Notes: generated by a model not told the origin, from the letters alone. A DNA stretch of 64,000 nt from Hydrogenispora ethanolica (GCF_004340685.1 NZ_SLUN01000001.1:300189-364188), one strand, 5' to 3'. Positions 8,040 through 17,424 are shown, counted from the stretch's first letter. Numbers and translations: made by a program.

Positions 8040-8214
8040 ATCATCCGGCGTTCCCTGATCCATGGAAAGCCGCCCCGCTCCCCGGACAGCCGGGGCGAAA
8101 CCTCGAAAAAATATCCGCTGCGCCTCAGCGAAGCAGGGAAAAATGCCGGCAAAACCGAATCCCTGATCATCAACATTGCGTCCCGCTCCCCGGGACGATG
8201 GGAGTGATCCGCTC

Positions 8215-8664
8215 ATGAATCAGGAAAAACAACGTCATTGCGAGAGCGGGAAGCCGGCCGGCATCCGCTTGCGGGCCCACCATCTCCTCTGCTTGCAAGG
8301 CTTTCAAGGCTATGGCTACAGCCAAGGCTTCACCGCCAATCTGGCCCGGATCGTCGCGATCCTGGACGCCGACCCCGGGACACTCGTGGAACTGGTCGCC
8401 GAAAACGACGATGTCTGCGCCTGTTGTCCCCATGCCGGCGTCGCCGGCTGTCAAAAAGATCCGGATGCGGCGGCCGCGATCCGGTCGATGGACGCCAAAA
8501 TCTTAATGAGGCTGAATCTGGAGGCGGGATACAGCGCCAGCGGCCGTTCCCTCTGGGACCGGGTGAACGCGGCGTTCAAGACCCGCGCCGCTCTGCAAGG
8601 CATCTGCGGCGACTGCCGCTGGCGGGAGCAATGCCTGTGGTATCAAAAGCGAGCTGCGGAATGA
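8215..8664 (+). CDS. DUF1284 domain protein (putative Fe-S binding)
   Basis: A 149-residue cytoplasmic protein of the DUF1284 family. It shows the conserved RLRAHHLLCLQGFQGYGYS block near residues 20-36, CACCPHAG near 65 and C..CRWREQCLW at the C-terminus; the cysteine spacing suggests an iron-sulfur cluster. Function is not established. The ATG at 8215 has a GGAG site about 10 nt upstream; an upstream TTG at 8176 is possible but less likely. Confidence 0.8.
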   Translation: MNQEKQRHCESGKPAGIRLRAHHLLCLQGFQGYGYSQGFTANLARIVAILDADPGTLVELVAENDDVCACCPHAGVAGCQKDPDAAAAIRSMDAKILMRLNLEAGYSASGRSLWDRVNAAFKTRAALQGICGDCRWREQCLWYQKRAAE

Positions 8665-8927
8665 GCCGGTTAGATTCTTGGAGCGCGGTTTAAAAGCGGC
8701 CGTTTTATTAAATTTCAAGACAGTTCCATAATTTCAAAGACTTATCCCTGGCTTTTCAATTGGCTCTTTCCATCCAGTCCGATCCGGGAGTTCGGTCCGA
8801 TCCGTGAAGGGCAATAGCAGCTCTCCAGCCAGTAGGAGCCCGCCCGGTTTGGGCAGCTTGACCAGGAATGTATATTATCCTGACACCATCGTGGTCCACC
8901 GGGATCCCCAAATCCCACAATTCGATG

Positions 8928-9659
8928 CTATTGATGCGTAAACCGGAATCCGATCGCTTTTTTGCCGCACGAGTCCACACACTCACCGCACAATATGCAT
9001 TCCGGATGATTCAGCTTGTTTTGGCGCACCATTTCATGGACATCCAAACTCATCGGGCATTTCTGATTGCAAAGCTTGCAATGGACGCACTTTTCGCCAT
9101 CCGCTTCCAGATGAAGCGATGGATAGCCCAGTTTATTCTTGATTTGGCTGCCGATCGTCATCAACGGAGCCATCCAACAGACATAGTGACAAAAGGAACG
9201 CTTTCCGAACGCGAGGGAGAGACTGACTATCAGAGCAACCACTCCCAAATAGGGGATATAACTCAACAATCCGCTAACCGAAACTCCATGATCGGTAGAG
9301 TAAAACAAATCCAGCTTTTTAATTCCGCCCGCGCCAACGAATACGGCGATAACCGACACCAGCCAGGGCAGCCAGATCAGATATTTTATCCAGTTCAGCC
9401 TGCCGCCTTTGGCTTTCTTGCCGACCGCCGCGGCGCAGCATTCCTGCAATCCGCCGGCCGGACAGACCCATCCGCAAAATGCCCGGCCCCAAAAGAGGGA
9501 GCCTAAAAACAAGCTGCCAAACGTTACAAAACTGCCGGATACGATCCCCTTTAAGCCGGCCTGGATGATCAAATAGGGCGACAGATAAAATATGGTGATG
9601 GGAAATAGCAAAAACGATATCAATATGAACGTTTTCCGTACGGTTTGTTTTTTCATCAT
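8928..9659 (-). CDS. NapH-like 4Fe-4S membrane ferredoxin
   Basis: A 243-residue membrane protein with about five hydrophobic segments and several Cys motifs. CGWVCPAGGLQE follows the second segment and CHYVCWMAP follows a later one, as in NapH/NosR-type quinol-linked electron carriers. Two cytoplasmic 4Fe-4S motifs end the protein (CVHCKLCNQKCP and CILCGECVDSCG). It should move electrons between membrane and cytoplasm. ATGATG at 9659 has AAAGGA upstream and overlaps the end of the preceding gene. It is the third gene of a LytTR-regulator operon. The partner and physiological role are unknown; the 263-bp gap to its left shows nothing recognisable. Confidence 0.85.
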   Translation of the reverse strand: MMKKQTVRKTFILISFLLFPITIFYLSPYLIIQAGLKGIVSGSFVTFGSLFLGSLFWGRAFCGWVCPAGGLQECCAAAVGKKAKGGRLNWIKYLIWLPWLVSVIAVFVGAGGIKKLDLFYSTDHGVSVSGLLSYIPYLGVVALIVSLSLAFGKRSFCHYVCWMAPLMTIGSQIKNKLGYPSLHLEADGEKCVHCKLCNQKCPMSLDVHEMVRQNKLNHPECILCGECVDSCGKKAIGFRFTHQ

Positions 9660-10111
9660 TTTCTGTCCTTTGTAAGATTTTTTGCTGCAGGACCGTTTCC
9701 CAACTGTTCCTGTTTTTGGCGCAACTTTTGATTGATGACGACAAAATGCCGGTAATTGGCATACGCAATGCTCAAACCCAACAATTCGGCCACCGCCACC
9801 AGAATGGCCACCTTTCCCGGCGGAAGCTCGCCGATGCACCAAGTCGCGCCCAAAGTTCCCGCTCCGATGATTACCAATACCAGGCCCCAAAGCAAGAGCG
9901 GCCGGTGATGGATACGATTGGCCAGTCCCGAGCAGACTGCCTGGCTGAACGAGCCGATGATTACCCCGGCCAGAATGGACGCCAGCAAAACCCGGAGCAT
10001 CCCCGGCCGATAAAACGTCGTCAGCAACGCGGTCATTCCCACGATGAATCCGGCCGCTCCGGACGCCAGCGCCGTCCAACCGTAGGCTTTGAGATGATTG
10101 GTTCGATTCAT
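9656..10111 (-). CDS. Four-helix membrane protein of the LytTR operon, unknown function
   Basis: A 151-residue protein with four hydrophobic segments (AYGWTALASGAAGFIVGMTA; MLRVLLASILAGVIIGSF; PLLLWGLVLVIIGAGTLGA; VAILVAVAELLGLSIAY) and a charged C-terminal tail. LytTR regulators are often followed by small membrane partners of the DUF3021 or DUF2154 kind. The layout fits, but I cannot assign the family. It starts 18 nt after the LytTR stop and overlaps the ferredoxin gene by 4 nt (ATGA), so translation is probably coupled. Confidence 0.65.
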   Translation of the reverse strand: MNRTNHLKAYGWTALASGAAGFIVGMTALLTTFYRPGMLRVLLASILAGVIIGSFSQAVCSGLANRIHHRPLLLWGLVLVIIGAGTLGATWCIGELPPGKVAILVAVAELLGLSIAYANYRHFVVINQKLRQKQEQLGNGPAAKNLTKDRK

Positions 10112-10129
10112 GATGATAACCCCCTCACG

Positions 10130-10687
10130 TTACAATTCTAAAAACGCCCTGAACTCCTTGGCATAGATCCGCGATACCTCAAGTTCCTGCCGGTTAGCCA
10201 GCCGCAGGATGTAACGGCCGCCAAACCAGGGAATAATCTCGCGGATCCCCGCCACATTTACCAACTGCGACTTGCCGACCCGGATGAAGCCTTGGGGCCG
10301 CAACGTTTGTTCCAACTCATAGAGTTTATATTTGACAGTCAACCGCTGTTCCGGCGTTACAAGATACACCGCGTTTCCCATGGCTTCAAAATATAAGATC
10401 CGCTCATAAGGAATCAGCTCACAGGTGTCTTTCTCTTCGCGCCAGCCGCTGATCACCCCGGGCAAGCCTTCCCGCCGCCGGCCCGCCAAGCTATCGAATA
10501 GCGCTGTCAAATGCTCCAAGCGCTCCGGCATAAAACTGATGACCACTCCCGGCAAGGGACCCGCTGGCTCCTGACCCCGTTCCACCAGCGCCACCTCTCC
10601 CGCCTCGCCAACCTCCAAGCCCCGGGAAGTCAAGTAGCCGCTCAAGAGCGTCCTCAGCGCGCTGGAGCAAAACAGCTGAATCATCAT
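10130..10687 (-). CDS. LytTR-type transcriptional regulator without receiver domain
   Basis: A 185-residue regulator. The C-terminal ~100 residues are a LytTR DNA-binding domain (IPYERILYFEAMGNAVYLVT, LYELEQTLRPQGFIRVGKSQLVNV, LANRQELEVSR). The N-terminal part is short and lacks the phosphoacceptor motifs of response regulators, so the signal may come from the membrane protein encoded next. AAGGAGGA precedes ATGATG. It heads a leftward three-gene operon; the 291-bp gap to its right carries the EamA promoter. Confidence 0.85.
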   Translation of the reverse strand: MMIQLFCSSALRTLLSGYLTSRGLEVGEAGEVALVERGQEPAGPLPGVVISFMPERLEHLTALFDSLAGRRREGLPGVISGWREEKDTCELIPYERILYFEAMGNAVYLVTPEQRLTVKYKLYELEQTLRPQGFIRVGKSQLVNVAGIREIIPWFGGRYILRLANRQELEVSRIYAKEFRAFLEL

Positions 10688-10906
10688 GAAATTCCTCCTT
10701 TTCCAGCCTCAGCATGCCACGACATTGACAATCTTTCCTCGCTACGTGGCTTGACTTCATCATAACAGACGCCGGACTTGATAACAAACCTTCCGGGGCA
10801 AGTGGGAAAGAACAGCCGGTAACCGGAGTCTCGCGGAAGATAAAAGAAGTACTTGCCTGCGCGCCCGGCCGGTTTTGATCCGAATCCGGCGGCGGGAATG
10901 TCTCCA

Positions 10907-10935
10907 TTGCCCCGAGGATTGCTTTATGTTACAAT
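10907..10935 (+). promoter_or_regulatory. Putative promoter of the EamA transporter gene
   Basis: TTGCCC (10907-10912) and TACAAT (10930-10935) are 17 nt apart, about 43 nt upstream of the ATG. The -35 match is moderate. Confidence 0.5.
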
Positions 10936-10978
10936 CAATGGGTTATGAGTACGAGATTCAAAACATAAGGAATTCGCC

Positions 10979-11899
10979 ATGAAGAAACAAGAACTCCGCG
11001 CCAATTTGCTGCTGCTGTTGGCCGCGGCCATCTGGGGCCTGGCCTTCGTGGCCCAGCGGGTCGGCGCCCAATACCTGGGCTCATTCAGTTTTAACGGGAT
11101 CCGTTTCGCCTTGGGCAGTCTGTCTTTGCTGCCGTTGCTTTATTTCATGAAGGGGTCCCCGGAGCGCCGGGCGGCCGGGTCCAAACCGGTCAGCGTCGTC
11201 CCGGCCGGGATCCTCGCCGGGTGCGTGCTGTTTATGGGAGCCTCCCTGCAACAGATCGGCCTGATTCATACCTCGGCGGGAAAGGCCGCCTTCATCACCG
11301 GGCTCTACATCGTCCTCGTCCCCGTCCTGGGGATCTTTCTCCGGCAACGCCTGCATGCCAGCGCCTGGCTGGGGGTGGCCGTCGCCACCGCCGGACTGTA
11401 CTTTCTCAGCGTTACGGCGGATTTCACCATTGTCGGCAGCGATCTGGTGGTGCTGGCCGGAGCCTTCTTCTGGGCCCTGCATATTCTGGTGATTGATCAT
11501 TTGTCGAAACGGGTGAATGCCCTGCAATTGTGCGTGGTTCAGTTTTTGACCTGCGCGGCGTTGAGCATGGCGGTGGCCCTGTTCTTTGAGAAGATTACCC
11601 TCCGCGGGATCGAACAGGCGCTGATCCCGCTGCTCTACGGGGGCATCGGTTCGGTGGGCGTCGCCTATACCCTGCAGGTGCTCGGCCAGAAACACGCCAA
11701 GCCCTCCCATGCCGCCCTCGTCCTCAGCATGGAAGCGGTCTTCGCGAGCCTCGGCGGCTGGCTGATTCTGCAGGAAAACTTGGGGCTCCGGGGCTATCTG
11801 GGCTGCCTGCTGATGCTGGTTGGAATGCTCCTGTCCCAGCTGCCGGAGTTGCGCAGAAAGGCGCCCCCGAAAATCCTCGAGGAGACCATGGAAGCTTAA
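10979..11899 (+). CDS. EamA/DMT-family transporter
   Basis: A 306-residue membrane protein with about ten hydrophobic segments in two repeated EamA halves, starting with ANLLLLLAAAIWGLAFVAQR and showing the second-half LVVLAGAFFWALHILVIDHL. The family exports amino acids, nucleosides and other small metabolites; the substrate cannot be told. An AAGGAA site precedes the start. It appears to be monocistronic, and a tandem repeat array follows it. Confidence 0.85.
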   Translation: MKKQELRANLLLLLAAAIWGLAFVAQRVGAQYLGSFSFNGIRFALGSLSLLPLLYFMKGSPERRAAGSKPVSVVPAGILAGCVLFMGASLQQIGLIHTSAGKAAFITGLYIVLVPVLGIFLRQRLHASAWLGVAVATAGLYFLSVTADFTIVGSDLVVLAGAFFWALHILVIDHLSKRVNALQLCVVQFLTCAALSMAVALFFEKITLRGIEQALIPLLYGGIGSVGVAYTLQVLGQKHAKPSHAALVLSMEAVFASLGGWLILQENLGLRGYLGCLLMLVGMLLSQLPELRRKAPPKILEETMEA

Positions 11900-12100
11900 A
11901 TGAAAAAACGAAATCCGCCGCGGTCCTTCGGATGACGGTGACGGGTTTTTGGGGAAAACGGAATATCAAGTTCGCTCCGCCGAAGCAGTAAGCTGCCGAT
12001 AAGAAACCGCCCCAAGCAACTGAGCTCATCAGGTGCTTTTCGGTGGATTTTTTTGCTTTGGACCGGTTGGAAGATGTTTTTAGGATGGATAGATCGCTTA

Positions 12101-12394
12101 TTCACCAAAAGAACTCGTTTATTCACAAAAAGAGCTTGCCCAACGACTGAAAGAGCTCATTCTTCCGAAAAAGAGCTCTTTCAGTCACAAAATGAGCTCA
12201 CTCATCCACAAAAAGAGCTTGCTGAGCGACTGAGCGAGCTCTCTTATTCACAAAAGGAGCTTGTTGATTCACAAAAAGAGCTCCTTGGGCGATTGAAAGA
12301 ACTCTTTTTCCCCAAAAAGAGCTCCTTGAACGACTGAGCAAGCTCTTCAGCCGTCCAAAGAGATCCGCGCTTCACAAAATGAGCTCTTTCAGCT
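12101..12394. repeat. 21-nt tandem array, class B (AAAGAGCTCTTT core)
   Basis: Fourteen consecutive 21-nt units run without a break. Units typically read as ..CACAAAAAGAGCTC.TT.., centred on the palindrome AAAGAGCTCTTT, with some units replaced by a CGACTGA-start variant. The phase is exact across the whole array. A plus-strand frame through it gives heptapeptides of the QKELxxS type, probably a by-product of 21 being divisible by three. It sits between the convergent EamA and MocA genes. The remainder of this gap holds only the inverted repeat at 12438-12488. Confidence 0.85.
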
Positions 12395-12437
12395 CCTCAC
12401 CCCGATTGCTCAGGAAAATCGCTTCGAAGTCTAACTG

Positions 12438-12488
12438 CGATCCTTTCGTCCTATAATCGTAAAAAAGAGCGGGGGAGCGAAAGGATCG
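12438..12488 (-). terminator. Inverted repeat at the end of the Gfo/Idh/MocA gene
   Basis: CGATCCTTTCG and CGAAAGGATCG form an 11-bp stem with a 28-nt loop containing a T6 run (minus strand). It begins 3 nt after the stop codon of the leftward gene, so it probably defines the 3' end of that transcript. Confidence 0.45.
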
Positions 12489-12490
12489 AT

Positions 12491-13579
12491 TTACCGGGCC
12501 GGAGCCCAGATCTGGGTGGCCGTTTCCACCGGACGGCGGAGCCGGCGCGACTCCTCCATCATCAGGGCCAGATACTGATCCTGGCTGGCCTCGGCCAGGC
12601 TGTAAAATTCCGTGCCGTCGCTGACGTATTGGTCCATCTTCATCAGGCAGGTCGCCAGCGCGATCTCCTCATCCATCAGCCGGCCCGGCAGAAACGGGTT
12701 CGTATACAGCCAGGCTTCGCCGCCCAGAATTCCTTTGAGATAATAGCCCTCCACGTTCTCATACTCTCCGGCGCTCTGCCGCTTCAGCTCAAAAGTGACG
12801 GGCGTCCGGAAATCCCGCAGATACTTCACGGAATCATTATGGATCTCCCCGCGCACCCCGCGGATGAGCATCCGCTCGGAACGCGCCCAGGAACGGTGCT
12901 GATTCTGCTCAAAATCAAACAAGCCGGACTTGGCCCCGAAATCGATGACCGCCAACAGATGATCGTTCCGGACGATCCGTTCGCGGTCGGGCGGCCCGTT
13001 GCGGCCCGGCCCTTCCACCGCCGGATGCTCGAATCCGAAGGCGTTGATGACCGCGTTTTCAAAGCCGATCCCCAGCGCCCTGCGGATCAGGCTGATCCCG
13101 TGATAGCTGTGGTTGATGGAGACATGGGCATAATGAATCTCGCCCAGCCGGCCCGACCCGGCCAGCGTCAGCCGCGCCTGGTGCATGGGTTGCAAATGGT
13201 ATTGCTCGGCAACCTGCACTTTGGCGTCGGGCCGCAGCGCGCCGTAGAGTTCGGTCAACTCCCGGAGATCGCCCGCGGGAGGAGTTTCCGCCAGGACCGG
13301 CACGCCTTGGCCGGTCAGCTCCAGGATGAACCGGGCCGCGACCTCCCGGGCCACGGCGGTCACCACAAAGCGGGGTTGCGCCGCTGCCAGCAGCGCGGCG
13401 ACGGACGGATAGACCGGGGCGGCCCATTTCGTTTCCAGCTCGGCTTTGCGGGTTTGGCTGCGGGTAACCACCCCGCAAACCTCAAAAAGCTCCGGCAACA
13501 ATTGGGCGACTTGCAGAAAACACTCGGCCCGCCAGCCGCTGCCGGCGATCCCGAAGACAATCTTGGGACGTTGCATCAT
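12491..13579 (-). CDS. Gfo/Idh/MocA family oxidoreductase
   Basis: A 362-residue NAD(P)-dependent sugar or cyclitol dehydrogenase-like protein. The Rossmann motif (KIVFGIAGSGWRAECFLQVA) begins at residue 5; VPVLAETPPAG fits the EKP-region variant; the C-terminal half is the substrate domain. The canonical EKP lysine is replaced here (AETP), so the catalytic activity is uncertain. AGGAGG precedes ATGATG at 13579. No operon partner is evident. Confidence 0.8.
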   Translation of the reverse strand: MMQRPKIVFGIAGSGWRAECFLQVAQLLPELFEVCGVVTRSQTRKAELETKWAAPVYPSVAALLAAAQPRFVVTAVAREVAARFILELTGQGVPVLAETPPAGDLRELTELYGALRPDAKVQVAEQYHLQPMHQARLTLAGSGRLGEIHYAHVSINHSYHGISLIRRALGIGFENAVINAFGFEHPAVEGPGRNGPPDRERIVRNDHLLAVIDFGAKSGLFDFEQNQHRSWARSERMLIRGVRGEIHNDSVKYLRDFRTPVTFELKRQSAGEYENVEGYYLKGILGGEAWLYTNPFLPGRLMDEEIALATCLMKMDQYVSDGTEFYSLAEASQDQYLALMMEESRRLRRPVETATQIWAPAR

Positions 13580-13700
13580 GGAGTCCTCCTGTAATGATGG
13601 CTCATATTTCAAGTTCCAAGTAAAGTTTTCGCAGTCTTACAAGCGATTCTTTGTTTTTAATTCGAAATATATTCCACCGGGGATGACACGAAGGCCTGAA

Positions 13701-14426
13701 TCAAGTCCCTTCCAAAAACCGCTTCAACTCCGGGATTACCCGGTCGCTCCGGGATAACGTGGCATTATGATCGGCTCCCGGGATGGTCACCAGCTCAATC
13801 CGCCCGGACAGCCGGGAACTCTGCCGTACTGCTTGGTAGATGGCATCGCGATCCCCAGCCATCAGTAGGCAAGGCACCGTAAGGTTCCGCAAGGCTTCGG
13901 CATTGTCGGTCCGGTTCTCGGCCACCGCCGCCAGCAAGGCTTCCCTGTCATTGCTCAGGAAACGCTCTTTCCGGGCTTCGGAGATCGGAAGCTGCGGAAC
14001 CCAGCGTTCGAGCGTCGCCACAGCTTCCCGCATGCCCAGGGTCTCCATGGCGTAGGGCTGGATGGCGCTGAGGACAAAAGAGCGAAAACGGGCCGGAAAC
14101 CATTTCATCAGGCCGAACCCGATCCAGCCGCCCATGGAATAGCCCAGGTAATGGCATTTTTCTATCTTTTGGGCGTCGAGCACTTTGACGACATCCAGCG
14201 CCCGGAGGTATAACGAGTACTCTTCCGGCTGGTGCGGCTTGGCGCTGGCGCCGTGGCCGCGCGCGTCGATCAGCAGCAGCCGAAACCGGCGCTTTAAGGC
14301 TTCCACATAGCCATATTCGTACCAGTCCTGAATACTGCCGAAGAAACCGTGCTGCAGGACGAGTGGCTCCCCTTCCCCTTCCACCTCATAGTGGATCGTT
14401 ACATTTCCATTGGACACAAAGGCCAT
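13701..14426 (-). CDS. Alpha/beta hydrolase
   Basis: A 241-residue serine hydrolase. The oxyanion segment LVLQHGFFGS, nucleophile elbow GYSMGG (Ser97), late acid AGDRD and final GADHN histidine make a complete triad. The start at 14426 has an AAAGGGGA site; the longer open frame upstream lacks one. The substrate is unknown (esterase or haloperoxidase-like). It is monocistronic and divergent from engB. Confidence 0.8.
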   Translation of the reverse strand: MAFVSNGNVTIHYEVEGEGEPLVLQHGFFGSIQDWYEYGYVEALKRRFRLLLIDARGHGASAKPHQPEEYSLYLRALDVVKVLDAQKIEKCHYLGYSMGGWIGFGLMKWFPARFRSFVLSAIQPYAMETLGMREAVATLERWVPQLPISEARKERFLSNDREALLAAVAENRTDNAEALRNLTVPCLLMAGDRDAIYQAVRQSSRLSGRIELVTIPGADHNATLSRSDRVIPELKRFLEGT

Positions 14427-14580
14427 CGGGAATCCCCTTTCATGAATGAGCCGCGCTTCCGCCGTCCCAAACAGATGTTTGTTTCCATGATAGCAAACAT
14501 ACGTTCTGGAATAAAGCCCCATCGGCAATTATTCTGCGGCCGGGGCGGCGATTTTTCGGACTCCGATTGCCATCCTTCCG

Positions 14581-14769
14581 GACCAAAATTTATGATTTTT
14601 ATTAATGGAAAATTACTTTCCAAGTCTGAAATTTCAATTGTCCAGATCGTTTTTTCAATTTTCACGATCGGAATTTATTTTCGATATATGATATTCTGTT
14701 TTTATTTATAAATTTTCATTCAGAAATGTTTAATTCTGATATTCCACTATAATTTGAATTATCTTCCGG
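14581..14769. repeat. Degenerate 21-nt array, class A (locus A2)
   Basis: About nine AT-rich 21-nt units with cores such as CTGAAATTTCAATTGTCC and GATCGGAATTTATTTTC. The period is kept, but the sequence is more eroded than at the other class A loci. It lies in the 578-bp gap between the divergent hydrolase and engB genes, where a TATAAT at 14865-14870 may serve engB. Confidence 0.5.
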
Positions 14770-15004
14770 AAACCTGTTTTTATAAAATTTGGTAGCGCCG
14801 CAGGCCCCGGTGGCGCCCCGCCAGATTGGACTTTGCCGCCGGCGGTTTGTTTAGTATAATCATATCAGACCGGGCCGGGAACGATGGCCGAAGCCCCGGT
14901 CCGAATCTTTGCCGGAAAATCGCCAAAACTATCGATGGGGAATACCCGGGAGCAACGACGCCGCCGGGCTTTGGGGTGCGGCAAAACTACGCGAAGGAGT
15001 CATC

Positions 15005-15592
15005 ATGCAGATCAAAGAAGCCAAATATGAAACCACCGCGGTCAAGCCGGAACAATATCCCAAGCGCTACCTGCCGGAGGTGGCCTGGGTCGGCCGGTCC
15101 AACGTCGGGAAGTCCTCGATCATCAACGCGTTGCTCTACCGCAAGAGTCTCGCCCGGGCGTCGGCGACGCCGGGCAAGACGCGCGAGATTAATTTTTACC
15201 TCGTCAATGAGGCGCTTTACTTTGTGGATTTGCCGGGATACGGCTACGCCCGGGTCTCCCAGGCCGCCAAGGAGGCCTGGGGCAGGATGATCGAGACCTA
15301 CCTGCAGACCCGGGAGCAGTTGCAGCTGATTGTGATGCTGGTGGATATCAGGCATGCGCCTTCCAACGAGGATCAGGTGATGTATGCGTGGCTGGCGGCG
15401 CAGGAACGGCCCAGCCTGGTGGTTGCCACCAAGCTGGATAAGATCCCGCGCGGCCAGATCCCGATCCGGCTGCGGACGATCCGGGAGGTGCTCGGCATGG
15501 CCGCGGAGGCGCCGGTCATTCCGTTCTCGGCAGTGACCGGGCAGGGCCGGGATGAGATCTGGCGGCAGATCGAGGGGGTAATCGGGCTCTAA
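15005..15592 (+). CDS. engB: Ribosome biogenesis GTPase EngB/YsxC
   Basis: A 195-residue GTPase needed for large-subunit assembly. G1 GRSNVGKS (residues 30-37), G2/G3 region ATPGKTREINFYLV and VDLPGYGYA, and G4 TKLDKI are all present, and the length is normal. AAGGAG precedes the ATG. Its usual neighbour lon is absent here. It is the only clear housekeeping gene in this part of the window, and it converges on the ABC permease gene with a 16-bp gap. Confidence 0.95.
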   Translation: MQIKEAKYETTAVKPEQYPKRYLPEVAWVGRSNVGKSSIINALLYRKSLARASATPGKTREINFYLVNEALYFVDLPGYGYARVSQAAKEAWGRMIETYLQTREQLQLIVMLVDIRHAPSNEDQVMYAWLAAQERPSLVVATKLDKIPRGQIPIRLRTIREVLGMAAEAPVIPFSAVTGQGRDEIWRQIEGVIGL

Positions 15593-15608
15593 AACCGAAC
15601 TGTCGCGC

Positions 15609-16415
15609 CTAGCCTTTCACCGCCCCCTCGACCATCCCCTGGATCACCAGTCGGTTGAACCGGGCGTAAAACAGAATCAGCGGCAGGCTGACCAGCAGCA
15701 TCGCCGCTGCCTGAGCCGGATAATTGGTGAAATATTGCGTGCCGATGGTGGCCAACCCGACCGGCAACGTATACGTCTCGGTGCTTTGCAGCAGGGTCAG
15801 GGGGAATAAAAAGCCGTTCCAAGCGCCGAGAAAAGTGAAAATACCGACCGTCGCCATGGCCGGCTTGGTCATGGGCAACATCACTTTCAGGAATACACCA
15901 AGCTCGCCGGCGCCGTCGATCCGGGCCGCCTCCGCGAGCGAGTCGGGAATATTCATAAAAAAGCCCCGGAAGATATACATGGCGATCGGGATGCCGAAGG
16001 CCACGCCGGGGCCCATCACCGACCAGGGGGTATTGATGATCCCTAAATGGCGGGAGAGGATGAAGACCGGCATCAGCACCATATGGACCGGGATCATCAG
16101 GGCGCCCAAAATAAGCACCGCCACCACCCGGACGGGCCGGGAGGAGAACTTGGCCACCACATACCCGGCCATAGCCCCGATGATCAGCACCATCACCAGC
16201 GTCCCCAGGGCGATAACTCCCGAATTGACGGCCCAGCGCCAGAAATAAGGGGCGCAAAGGATATTCCGGTAATTGTCAAACTGGAGCGCCCGGGGCCAAA
16301 GCATCTTATAGTACTCCTCCGGAGTCTGGAATGAGATATAAACGACGTACAGCAGCGGAACCATGATCACCAAACTCAGCAACGCCAGAAACAACTTGGC
16401 GAGTTTAAACTTCAT
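15609..16415 (-). CDS. ABC sugar transporter permease, MalG type
   Basis: A 268-residue inner-membrane permease with six hydrophobic segments and the EAA loop (EAARIDGAGELGVFLKVMLPMTKPA). The start at 16415 has AGGGGGT upstream; translation starts 11 nt before the end of the MalF-type gene, indicating coupling. With the genes at 16405-17337 and 17464-18729 it forms a complete importer lacking only its ATPase, which in this family is usually shared and encoded elsewhere. Confidence 0.9.
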   Translation of the reverse strand: MKFKLAKLFLALLSLVIMVPLLYVVYISFQTPEEYYKMLWPRALQFDNYRNILCAPYFWRWAVNSGVIALGTLVMVLIIGAMAGYVVAKFSSRPVRVVAVLILGALMIPVHMVLMPVFILSRHLGIINTPWSVMGPGVAFGIPIAMYIFRGFFMNIPDSLAEAARIDGAGELGVFLKVMLPMTKPAMATVGIFTFLGAWNGFLFPLTLLQSTETYTLPVGLATIGTQYFTNYPAQAAAMLLVSLPLILFYARFNRLVIQGMVEGAVKG

Positions 16416-17337
16416 TGGCCTGACCCCCTTTGGCATTCTCACGCTGCCATAGATTTTGAATCAGCGTGGCGCCGAGCGCGCACAGCAGAATGACCACCGC
16501 GATGGCGCCGCCGTAGCCGAACTCCCTGGCCTGAAAAGCCCGGTTGTACATATAAGTGGCCAGCACATCGGTGCGGTGGAAGGGCCCGCCGCCGGTCAGG
16601 ATCCAGATCAGATCGAAGAACTGGAAGGAACCGACCAGACTGATGATGAGCGAAACCCGGATCACTTCGGAAAGCATCGGGAGCATGATGCCGCCCACCA
16701 TCACCCAGCCTTTGGCCCCGTCGATTTTGGCCGCTTCCAGAATGGTCACGGGCAGGGCATTGATGCCCGCCGAATGAATCAGGCAGTGATAGCCGAAATA
16801 AACCCAGACCACGACCACCAGGATCGCCCCCAGCGCCGTTTGGGGATCGGTCAGCCACACCCGCGCCAATCCCGGCAGATGAATCGCTTTTAACAATGTA
16901 TTGAGCGTGCCGTACTGATAGTCGTAAATAAACCGCCATAAGAGGCCGATCATCACCATCGACAGAATGCAGGGGATATAAAAGATCACTTTCGACAATT
17001 CGGCCCAGCGATTCTTCACCTTAAAAATGGTATAAGCCGTCACAAAAGACAGCGGCAATTGAATGAGCAATGAGACCGCGACGATCAGCAGATTGTTTTT
17101 GAGGGCGTTATAAAAATACGGATCCCGCAACAAACGGAGGTAATTGTCCCACCCCACCCAAGTCATCTCCTTGGAAAAACCGTTCCATGAGTTGAATGAG
17201 TACTGCAGCGTCGATAGAATCGGCCAGTAGGCGAAGGTCAGGATCAATAACAGGGCCGGGCCGATCAATAAGCCGACAAACAGCTTACGCCGCCAAGCGA
17301 AAGAGTGCTTTTTTACCGCTGGTACCCCATCTGACAT
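16405..17337 (-). CDS. ABC sugar transporter permease, MalF type
   Basis: A 310-residue permease. The first segment (KLFVGLLIGPALLLILTFAY) is followed by FNSWNGFSKEMTWVGWDNYLRLL, and the EAA loop reads EAAKIDGAKGWVMVGGIMLPMLSEV. I start it at 17337 (AAGGGAG site), giving MSDGVPAVKK; upstream in-frame codons are possible. It pairs with the overlapping MalG-type gene. Confidence 0.9.
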   Translation of the reverse strand: MSDGVPAVKKHSFAWRRKLFVGLLIGPALLLILTFAYWPILSTLQYSFNSWNGFSKEMTWVGWDNYLRLLRDPYFYNALKNNLLIVAVSLLIQLPLSFVTAYTIFKVKNRWAELSKVIFYIPCILSMVMIGLLWRFIYDYQYGTLNTLLKAIHLPGLARVWLTDPQTALGAILVVVVWVYFGYHCLIHSAGINALPVTILEAAKIDGAKGWVMVGGIMLPMLSEVIRVSLIISLVGSFQFFDLIWILTGGGPFHRTDVLATYMYNRAFQAREFGYGGAIAVVILLCALGATLIQNLWQRENAKGGQANEV

Positions 17338-17405
17338 CAGCCATTCTCCCTTCATCGCTGAAAAAAATACTTCGTCCGCACGATTACAGCGGCCGTAAAC
17401 TTCAT

Positions 17406-17424
17406 AAAGGGGAGGGGCCCCTTT
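17406..17424 (-). other. Intercistronic hairpin between binding protein and permease genes
   Basis: AAAGGGG / CCCCTTT form a 7-bp stem around AGGGG in the 126-bp gap. It probably sets relative transcript levels, as proposed for the hairpin at 208-234. Confidence 0.45.

Noticed and set aside
12053..12337. 94-codon frame with QKEL heptads
   Set aside because: The 21-nt array explains the periodicity; no start signal is present.
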